The notes beneath the pieces are model-generated. The model was given only the letters and a program-made list of their open reading frames with translations. It was not told where the DNA came from and searched no databases. A stretch of DNA of 11,957 bases, taken from assembly GCA_030829675.1 (NCBI GenBank), contig JAURAE010000036.1, positions 1 to 11,957 on the forward strand. Direction: 5' to 3'. How positions within the stretch are numbered: the stretch's first letter is position 1; each line of letters opens with the position of its first letter. Positions 6,281-11,957 of the stretch are shown here, in pieces. Position numbers and translations under genes: made by a program. The DNA is from Schleiferiaceae bacterium. GTDB lineage: Bacteria > Bacteroidota > Bacteroidia > Flavobacteriales > Schleiferiaceae.

Positions 6281-8092
6281 ATGAGAAATTGTCAATTTTG
6301 GCTCACAGCATTGTTGCTTTGTGGGAGTCTGGTTTCCAACGCTCAGAGCGTCCTTATTAATGAAGAATGGGCCAAGGTTGAAAAGGATGCGGAGGTATTT
6401 TTTAATGGATCAACCCGGCAGGTGGCTATTCTGGAGCCGAATGCTGGGTATGTTCGGGTAAGCTATAATAATCCCAGAGAATGGCAGAAACCCGATCAAT
6501 CCACGCGAATTGCGGAAAACCTCATTGGAGGATTGCGTGCCACGGGTATTGACGGTGATTCACTTGTTTTTAGAAGCGAAGAGCCAGGTACGCGACATCA
6601 GTGGTTTACCTACAACCTGCAGACACAACTGTCAAGTGTTCGAATGAGGGATGTTCCGGCTGGCATCCGCGCTACGGACAATTTTGGAGCAGTTTATCGT
6701 AGTGACAATGAAGAAACCTCCCATTGGGAATCGTTTTATGTGGACACCGTTCCGCCAGTAGATGCTGTGCTACCTGACGAGGCGCTTTGGCAGGGGTATT
6801 CAGGTGGGAAATGGCTATTTGTCAGTCCAGCTCCAACAGGCGACACCTCAAAAACCCTGAATTTCTATGATAGTGACGGAACAATTACCCCTTTCCCATA
6901 TCCTATTAATCATGGAAAAGCCATTCGTCAAGCGCATTGGATTAATGCGGATTCAGTGATCGTCGTGGAAGAAGATCGGACATTCATTTCGGTTCGACTT
7001 TATGCCGTTGTAAATGAAAAATTTATCAAGGGTGACGCGAGCCGAATCAAGGTTGGCTCATATTCCCTACTCTATGAAACTTGGGAGGATACCATTCCTA
7101 CGATCGTATTGGATTCTGTCAATGTGACAGATAGAATTTCCGAACGTATACTCCCGAATAATGCCTCAGAAAGACAACCAAGAATTTTAGGATCAGGCAA
7201 ATTTTCTGCCCTATTTAGAACATTCACAGACCCGGATCAGGCCTACGGATTTTTGACCCGCTTAGTGAATGTTTTACCAGGTTCATATGCGGCTGACGTT
7301 GATACAGGCATCGTCATCTTAGGACCACGCAGAACGACCTATGATGAAGTTCTGGGAGACTCCACACTATTGGCACAAAATTCACCAGATTTAGCACCAT
7401 CTGGAATCATTGGTTTTGCGGATCAGTTAAAAGAACGAAACGAAACGGTTGTCGCTTTGTATGCGATGGACCGATTAACCTTGACGCCGGTGCCATTTCA
7501 GTTGTCCTTTTTTAATAGAACGCAGGACCAAATGATTTTTACAGACTCTGCGCGTACCGGACAGTTGAGCTTTGTTTATAGCCATGGTGATGAACTTGGA
7601 TTAACAATAACGGCTAAGGGATACGCCCCTAAATCCATTCGAATTAATTCCACTACCGATAGTTTGCCTACGCTCTACCATCAAGACATCTTGATGGATG
7701 CTCTCGCACCTCTTTTTCGGGGTCTAGACGGCGAATTAATGCCATCCCGAGGATCGGAGCCTGTAGATTTTCAAAATATTCTTTTTGATTTTGATAGCGC
7801 AATACCACGAAAAGTGAGCCAACCGGAGCTTCGTGCCATGGCAGAACTAATTAAAAGATCCAAGGTCTCAACGATCCAAATCATTGGTCACACGGATAAT
7901 GTGGGAACGACCACATACAACGAGCGCCTCGGAAAGCGCCGAGCCTCAGCCGTATGTGACGCTCTTATTAGCCTTGGTGTAAATCCAAACGTTTTAAAGC
8001 CTGTGTCAAAAGGGGAGACTTCGCCAGTAATGCCCAACGATTCGGAATTCAATCGTTCCTTGAATCGTCGAGTGGAGTTAGGAAAGCACTAA
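6281..8092 (+). CDS. OmpA-family protein with propeller-like body and CRD-like domain (PorE-like layout without TPR)
   Basis: A 603-residue exported protein; the signal peptide ends at Ala21 with Gln22 next. Residues about 45-375 contain repeated short beta segments such as WQGYSGGKWLFVSP (170-183) and AHWINADSVIVVEED (218-232). These suggest a beta-propeller, though PD40 signatures are weak. Residues about 389-475 resemble a carboxypeptidase-regulatory-like domain (VALYAMDRLTLTPVPFQLSF, later ITAKGYAPKSI). Residues 499-603 are a clear OmpA C-terminal domain: ILFDFDSA (500-507), GHTDN (536-540), YNERLGKRRA (546-555), NRR (595-597). Asp539 and Arg554 have the 15-residue spacing of the diaminopimelate-binding pair of E. 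coli OmpA, so peptidoglycan binding is expected. The order propeller, CRD, OmpA recalls the T9SS protein PorE, but without its TPR part. It starts 2 bp after the barrel-like gene. Probable role: anchoring the operon's outer-membrane complex to the cell wall. Confidence 0.85.
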   Translation: MRNCQFWLTALLLCGSLVSNAQSVLINEEWAKVEKDAEVFFNGSTRQVAILEPNAGYVRVSYNNPREWQKPDQSTRIAENLIGGLRATGIDGDSLVFRSEEPGTRHQWFTYNLQTQLSSVRMRDVPAGIRATDNFGAVYRSDNEETSHWESFYVDTVPPVDAVLPDEALWQGYSGGKWLFVSPAPTGDTSKTLNFYDSDGTITPFPYPINHGKAIRQAHWINADSVIVVEEDRTFISVRLYAVVNEKFIKGDASRIKVGSYSLLYETWEDTIPTIVLDSVNVTDRISERILPNNASERQPRILGSGKFSALFRTFTDPDQAYGFLTRLVNVLPGSYAADVDTGIVILGPRRTTYDEVLGDSTLLAQNSPDLAPSGIIGFADQLKERNETVVALYAMDRLTLTPVPFQLSFFNRTQDQMIFTDSARTGQLSFVYSHGDELGLTITAKGYAPKSIRINSTTDSLPTLYHQDILMDALAPLFRGLDGELMPSRGSEPVDFQNILFDFDSAIPRKVSQPELRAMAELIKRSKVSTIQIIGHTDNVGTTTYNERLGKRRASAVCDALISLGVNPNVLKPVSKGETSPVMPNDSEFNRSLNRRVELGKH

Positions 8093-8096
8093 GGAA

Positions 8097-9002
8097 TTAG
8101 AACGCTTCGAGAAGATAAATGCTGGACTTCCGATTTTTATCTGAGCGCGAAAGCGCTGCCTTTTTCTCCTCTAATTGAATGAATCCGTAATCGTCCGATA
8201 TAGAATTATACGGGTGAAGCAAGCGTATGGGGCGTTGTTTCCCCGGAGGAACCATGAAAATGTCATATCCCTGGTTCAAGGTCAATTTGGAGAAATACAA
8301 ATTCCCTTGAGAATCTGTTGTTGGGAAAAGCTCGTCGTTCGGGGTGTTGATGTATCGGACATTGATGGGTTCAGACCACGTGTTTGGACCAAGACGCTTT
8401 GAGAAGTAAATATCGTAACCGCCCACACCCCCTGGTATGTCCGATATGAAATACAAACGTTGCGAAGGGATGTCGTAAAAAGGATGATGGTAATTATAGT
8501 CCGAATTCACAAAGGGGAGGGTGGCACATTGCGCAAATCCGAGGCTCAGATCAACATGAAGGAGCGCCATTTTTGATGTCAGCACGCGGTCGGATGCATC
8601 GTTCACGGCCACCACCAAGAATTTCTCATCCGGGTCGGAGGTGAATCCCCCTATATTGTATTTGTTCGTGGTGATTTCACATAAACCATCTACCGCTAAT
8701 CGGGTAACTTTTTCAGTGACTTGATCGTACTGAAACAAGCGAAAGAAGGAGTCAGCACGTTTGGAATCTGCGTTCGTAAAGAAGCTTGGGCGGGACTTCC
8801 CAACAAAAACAAAAGTTTCCGGATTGAGTCGTGCGAGCCCAAAAGCTTCGTCTACATCGTTTGCAATCTTTCGAACTTTGACCGATTTGCTAAAGAACTC
8901 ATTCTCAAGACGAAGTCCTCCTGGGGTTTGGCCCCAAACTGAGCAGGGTAAAATCGCCAGAATTCCTGCCATTAGGACAGAATACAGAGTCCGAGTTCTC
9001 AT
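8097..9002 (-). CDS. PD40 (WD40-like) beta-propeller protein, partner of PorP-family protein
   Basis: A 301-residue exported protein. The signal peptide ends at Gly24 with Gln25 next. Propeller blades are visible as repeats of a beta hairpin with a small Gly/Asp turn. The clearest run is YFISDIPGGVGGYDIYFSKR (184-203), followed by NTWSEPINVRYINTPNDELF (207-226), DSQGNLYFSK (230-239) and YDIFMV (246-251). These match PD40 propellers found in PorE-like T9SS proteins. Earlier blades (about 52-150) are less clear, and the last ends at SSIYLLEAF. There is no OmpA domain, unlike PorE. The start overlaps the stop of the PorP/SprF gene (ATGA), so translation is probably coupled. Location is periplasm or inner face of the outer membrane by inference. 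Its stop codon is only 4 bp from that of the converging OmpA-family gene. Confidence 0.75.
   Translation of the reverse strand: MRTRTLYSVLMAGILAILPCSVWGQTPGGLRLENEFFSKSVKVRKIANDVDEAFGLARLNPETFVFVGKSRPSFFTNADSKRADSFFRLFQYDQVTEKVTRLAVDGLCEITTNKYNIGGFTSDPDEKFLVVAVNDASDRVLTSKMALLHVDLSLGFAQCATLPFVNSDYNYHHPFYDIPSQRLYFISDIPGGVGGYDIYFSKRLGPNTWSEPINVRYINTPNDELFPTTDSQGNLYFSKLTLNQGYDIFMVPPGKQRPIRLLHPYNSISDDYGFIQLEEKKAALSRSDKNRKSSIYLLEAF
8144..8165 (+). terminator. Possible intrinsic terminator of the plus-strand operon
   Basis: AGCGC-GAAA-GCGCT forms a 5-bp GC-rich stem with a GNRA-type loop, followed by GCC and TTTTTC on the plus strand, about 50 nt past the OmpA-family stop at 8092. It lies inside the 3' end of the converging PD40 gene. 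On the minus strand the hairpin is not followed directly by a T-run, so it would act on plus-strand transcripts only. The stem is short, so this is tentative. Confidence 0.4.
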
Positions 9003-9910
9003 AGGAAGAAAAGAGGGCTTTCAATCACCATACGGCTTGGTTTAATCATATCAATGGAAATGCCCACAGCGTGATTTTGACGAGTGAAATAGGCGAGTTG
9101 ACTTAAAGGGAAATTAAAGGAATAAAAAAGTTTGTATGACTCCGCTGCAGAAATTTGATAGGCCGCCCCAATACTGTTTCTGGAAAATGTGGCTCCCACA
9201 CTCATCATTTCACGGTATTTAAAAAAGCAATGCAAATTTGGATCTACCGGCAAATTTTCAATCCAGTTCACCAAGAATGAATAGGAGAAGTCCCAGTTGG
9301 GGAGCATCTCGCGCTCACTTCCAAAGTAGAGATGCATACCTCGAGCGCTGTAATTGTTAATCAAGATATCCGTTCGGATAAGGTTCCGGAACGTAATACC
9401 CGCATAGCCCCAAGGATTGTAGTAGGTTCCAGACACATCGACATTAAAGAACCATTCAGTGATATTTCCATTTAGGATGATAAAGTCTTCCGGATCTAAG
9501 AATTTCGAGTTTACGACATCGATCGCCAAATTGTTTAAACCGTATTGCATGCCAAACGAAAAAAAGTCCACGTCAGACATCTGCAAATGATAGGCATTGG
9601 AAAGCTTAAACGAGGTGTTCTGTATGGGGCCAATTCGATCGCTGAAGATTTGGAAATTACTCCCTAATCGGTAGGCATTCATAAAGTCCATGCTCAGTAA
9701 GAATGTCTGAGGAGAGCCTTCCATGCCGGCCCACTGGTTGTTGTAAATTAAATTCAACTCTCCGTTGGTTCTTCCCGCATATGACGGGCTAACTGCGATG
9801 GGAGAAAAAATGTAATTACGTAAACCCACACTCGACTGAGCCCAAAGTGGTTCAATGCCTGAAAAGACAAGCAGCAAGAGGAGGGAAAGCGTTTTTACAT
9901 GTTTCATCAT
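8999..9910 (-). CDS. Type IX secretion system membrane protein, PorP/SprF family
   Basis: A 303-residue outer-membrane protein. The signal peptide ends at Ala24 with Gln25 next. Family features: SPSYAG (41-46, the NPAYAG motif), YNNQWAGMEGSPQTF (56-70), many aromatic amphipathic strands, and a late HAVGISIDM (280-288) where the family usually has a conserved His. The length is normal for the family. PorP is part of the core T9SS; SprF and its many paralogues are dedicated to export or attachment of a neighbouring type B substrate, as SprF is for SprB in Flavobacterium johnsoniae. The gene lies directly after a type B adhesin gene, overlapping it by 4 bp (ATGA), and overlaps the PD40 gene by 4 bp. 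It is therefore most probably an SprF-like paralogue serving that adhesin rather than the core porP. Start at 9910 (MMKH); the next codon, 9907, is an alternative ATG. Confidence 0.92.
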   Translation of the reverse strand: MMKHVKTLSLLLLLVFSGIEPLWAQSSVGLRNYIFSPIAVSPSYAGRTNGELNLIYNNQWAGMEGSPQTFLLSMDFMNAYRLGSNFQIFSDRIGPIQNTSFKLSNAYHLQMSDVDFFSFGMQYGLNNLAIDVVNSKFLDPEDFIILNGNITEWFFNVDVSGTYYNPWGYAGITFRNLIRTDILINNYSARGMHLYFGSEREMLPNWDFSYSFLVNWIENLPVDPNLHCFFKYREMMSVGATFSRNSIGAAYQISAAESYKLFYSFNFPLSQLAYFTRQNHAVGISIDMIKPSRMVIESPLFFL

Positions 9911-11957
9911 CGCATGATATAAATATAGCCGGACTGGAATGGAATACCGTTTACTTCCACAATGTAGAAATACGTACCAATTGGTAGCTGACCGTTGCTT
10001 GTACTGAGGGCGGAAGAGCGATTGGCAATTCCTTGGAAGGTGTTAACATAACTCGTTTCTTGGAAGACCATGTTTCCAAGACGATCATAGATGCTCAATC
10101 GGTTGTTCGGATACTTGTCAAGGTCAGGAATGACAAAGTAATCATTATCTCCATCGCCGTTAGGCGTTACGATGTTCGGGATGAAGAAATTACACTGATC
10201 AACATCCAAATAGTCGGGCCAGCCATCATTATCACAATCGTCATAGACAATACCATCGCGATTGTAATCGCGCTCTATAATATCCGCAATACCATCCCCG
10301 TCACTATCATGGTCCATCATATTTGGCGTACCATCAAAGTCAAAGTCCGTGTTGCCTTCAACATTGTTCGGAATACTATCACAATCATAATCCGATGTTG
10401 GTATGTACACCAAACTAGAGTCCTTGCAGCCATTCGCATCGTAGGAGGTGAAGTACCAAGGACCACCATAAAGCTGGGTAGTTAATGACGTACTCGTTAG
10501 AGTGTCTAGACCATTGAGCACCAGGGTATGCGGTAATACACCGCCTGTTATGAAGTGACCAATTTGTCCAGTTGTGTCATAGTAGCAAGTGACACCCTGA
10601 ACGAGGTTGCTCTCCATATCTAATAATGGCGGCTCGGTCAAAATAATGGTTGAATCATTGTTCATGTAATTCACAGGACAATTTTTGCTGTCGATTACCT
10701 GGACGTAGAAGGTATCCGCAACCAAGCCTGGATAGAAAGTGGTAGCCGTTAAGACACTGTCGATGGTGTAGGTCAAGGTATTACCCCCAAACGCATGTAT
10801 TAAAATGCTACCTGTACTATCGCTGAAACACTTAATGTTATGGGCTATAATCGTGTCGACATAGGCGGAGTCCGGTTGGGGAACAAAGTTCTTCGTGATG
10901 GTATTATAAGTCACTTCGCACGCATTGGAATCTCGAACCGAGATATAGGTGGTATCCGAATTCAATCCGCTGAATAACGGGTTGTTTTGCCATACCGTGC
11001 TTCCATTCAATTCAAATTCGAGATAGTTGCCCCCATAGGCATTCACGAGGACCTTTCCATCCGCAGATCCGTAACAACTCAAGGGGGAGATGGTAATACT
11101 GTTCACCTCTACGGGGTCAGGTTCATTTACCTGGATTGGAACGACAATTCCGCATCCTTTGAAGTCGACAATATTGGCATAATAGGTGCCGGCAATCAAG
11201 CCATAGATGGAATCGTTCTTCGGTAAATAATAGCTGGAATTGATCGGAATGCTTAAGCTCGAAGTATCCACATCCCAATCAATATTGTACCCATGCTGGA
11301 AGGACTGGAAATTCGGGTTGCCACCAAATATGTTCAGTTCAATCAATCCGGTTGAGTCATGATAACACAACAGTTGATTCACTATGGGATTCACGGTCAA
11401 TGGGGCTGGTTCACTCACCCAAATAGAGTCAGACTGCGAGTTAGGTGTGATGGGGCAACCCAAGCTATCAACAACCTCTAAGAAAAAGGCCTGAGATCCC
11501 AGGTTATTGAATACGCCGTTGGGGAAGTACTGCACAGAGTCTATACTATATGTCAGCGAGTTGCCGCCAAATGCGCGCACATCAATGGTGCCATCCGTTT
11601 GGTTATAACATGAAATGGGGGTGACTATGATCGTATCGATGTACGCCAGATCAGGCTGCTTGAGTGTGATGGTGTAATTCTGATTGTTTATAGCTTCGCA
11701 ACCATTGACGTTTTCAACGCGGATCTGATAAAGACCGGCTGCAAGGTTGACCATACCCGAGCTAGTTGAACCAGGCAAACTATCATTCTGATAGAATGTG
11801 GCACCTGCGTCAATACTGTATAGTTTCTCTGGTCTCTGGTAATTAAATAACGTGGAGTCCAAAATGTACCCACCACTTGCCATGATTTGCATTTGCCCAT
11901 CCAGCAATCCAAAACATGTTATATCCTGCGTGATCACCGTATCGATCTGCAAGGGTA
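9907..11957 (-). CDS. SprB-repeat adhesin with Ca-binding-like repeats and type B T9SS sorting domain (C-terminal part)
   Basis: At least 683 residues; the 5' end is outside the window and the frame is open to the edge. Residues here are counted from the TTG codon at 11952, which is probably an internal Leu. Six SprB-like modules have Cys pairs 13/85, 115/166, 196/267, 293/345, 375/425 and 456/509. Residues 521-587 are Asp-rich with DxDxDG-type loops (HDSDGDGIADI at 548-558, DYNRDGI, DDCDNDGWPDYLD), like thrombospondin type 3 calcium-binding repeats. Residues 588-681 are a type B gliding-motility-associated C-terminal domain: IPNIVTPNGDGDNDYF (591-606), LSIYDRLGNMVF (619-630), LPIGTYFYI (656-664), GYIYIMR (675-681). 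Type B domains direct export through the T9SS with help from PorP/SprF-like partners, and such a gene follows with a 4-bp overlap. Role: cell-surface adhesin or gliding-type filament. Full length and N-terminus cannot be judged. Confidence 0.93.
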   Translation of the reverse strand, partial: PLQIDTVITQDITCFGLLDGQMQIMASGGYILDSTLFNYQRPEKLYSIDAGATFYQNDSLPGSTSSGMVNLAAGLYQIRVENVNGCEAINNQNYTITLKQPDLAYIDTIIVTPISCYNQTDGTIDVRAFGGNSLTYSIDSVQYFPNGVFNNLGSQAFFLEVVDSLGCPITPNSQSDSIWVSEPAPLTVNPIVNQLLCYHDSTGLIELNIFGGNPNFQSFQHGYNIDWDVDTSSLSIPINSSYYLPKNDSIYGLIAGTYYANIVDFKGCGIVVPIQVNEPDPVEVNSITISPLSCYGSADGKVLVNAYGGNYLEFELNGSTVWQNNPLFSGLNSDTTYISVRDSNACEVTYNTITKNFVPQPDSAYVDTIIAHNIKCFSDSTGSILIHAFGGNTLTYTIDSVLTATTFYPGLVADTFYVQVIDSKNCPVNYMNNDSTIILTEPPLLDMESNLVQGVTCYYDTTGQIGHFITGGVLPHTLVLNGLDTLTSTSLTTQLYGGPWYFTSYDANGCKDSSLVYIPTSDYDCDSIPNNVEGNTDFDFDGTPNMMDHDSDGDGIADIIERDYNRDGIVYDDCDNDGWPDYLDVDQCNFFIPNIVTPNGDGDNDYFVIPDLDKYPNNRLSIYDRLGNMVFQETSYVNTFQGIANRSSALSTSNGQLPIGTYFYIVEVNGIPFQSGYIYIMR
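9910..10191 (-). other. Type B T9SS C-terminal sorting domain
   Basis: This is the coding segment for residues 588-681 of the adhesin. It carries the family's IPNIVTPNGDGDND opening, the IYDRLGN middle strand, the LPIGTYFYI strand and the GYIYIMR end. In this family the domain is the signal recognised by the T9SS translocon. Confidence 0.92.
10192..10389 (-). other. Asp-rich calcium-binding-like (thrombospondin type 3-like) repeats
   Basis: This segment codes for residues 522-587 of the adhesin, which hold several DxDxDG-type loops between the last SprB module and the sorting domain. Three Cys (524, 573, 587) lie here, so at least one stays unpaired within the segment. In related proteins such repeats form a stiff, calcium-stabilised stalk. 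Confidence 0.7.
10426..11916 (-). repeat. Six tandem SprB-like modules with an internal two-module duplication
   Basis: Six Cys-bounded modules. Modules 2 and 5 are much alike (AYIDTIIV/AYVDTIIA lead-ins, RAFGGNSLTYSIDSV/HAFGGNTLTYTIDSV cores, closing Cys-Pro). Modules 3 and 6 share CYHDSTG/CYYDTTG and similar SEPAPL/TEPPLL linkers. Modules 2-3 (11152-11655) and 5-6 (10426-10875) therefore look like copies of one two-module unit. Confidence 0.75.

Noticed and set aside
8047..8065. Inverted repeat ATTCAA/TTGAAT as terminator of the minus operon
   Set aside because: It is AT-rich, has a 7-base loop and is not followed by a T-run on the minus strand; it is probably chance within the OmpA coding sequence.
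10033..10485. Open frame of 150 codons on the plus strand, rich in Ile and Val
   Set aside because: It is the antisense of the Asp-rich repeats and SprB modules: GAT/GAC codons read backwards give ATC/GTC. It has no signal, motif or plausible start context.

Overview
The window looks like chromosomal DNA of a member of the Bacteroidota, probably a free-living, gliding or surface-attaching lineage. The evidence is a PorP/SprF-family protein, SprB-type adhesin repeats, a type B type IX secretion (T9SS) sorting domain, TAnnTTTG promoter-like boxes, and signal peptides that place Gln directly after the cleavage site. The species cannot be named from the sequence. There are ten genes and almost no non-coding DNA: no tRNA, rRNA, CRISPR array or insertion sequence was seen.

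Region A (1-3043, minus strand) is a five-gene run read right to left: a short lipoprotein-like protein, a protein with a C-terminal SPOR-like domain, a small barrel-like outer-membrane protein, a cupin of the mannose-6-phosphate/phosphoheptose isomerase type, and the start of kdsA (KDO-8-phosphate synthase, cut by the window edge). The last two are GC-rich housekeeping-like genes for sugar-phosphate and LPS-core metabolism. The first three are AT-richer envelope genes of unknown role.

Region B (3084-8092, plus strand) is a three-gene operon: an 835-residue secreted protein made almost only of nine SprB-like modules and lacking any T9SS C-terminal domain, a 223-residue barrel-like protein, and a 603-residue OmpA-family protein. 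The last has a propeller-like body, a regulatory-like beta domain and a peptidoglycan-binding domain. Regions A and B diverge from a very short shared control region near 3044-3098.

Region C (8097-11957, minus strand) converges on region B with only 4 bp between stop codons. It is a tightly overlapped operon: a large SprB-repeat adhesin with calcium-binding-like repeats and a type B sorting domain (its 5' end lies outside the window), a PorP/SprF-family protein, and a PD40 propeller protein. In T9SS bacteria PorP/SprF-like proteins work with type B substrates, so this is readily read as an adhesin plus its dedicated secretion or attachment partners.

The most interesting point is that B and C look like mirror versions of one plan (SprB-repeat protein, outer-membrane barrel, propeller protein). 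In B the sorting domain is absent, the PorP slot holds an unrecognised small barrel, and the propeller protein is fused to a peptidoglycan anchor. B may be an undescribed relative of SprB/PorP cassettes; this is inference and testable.
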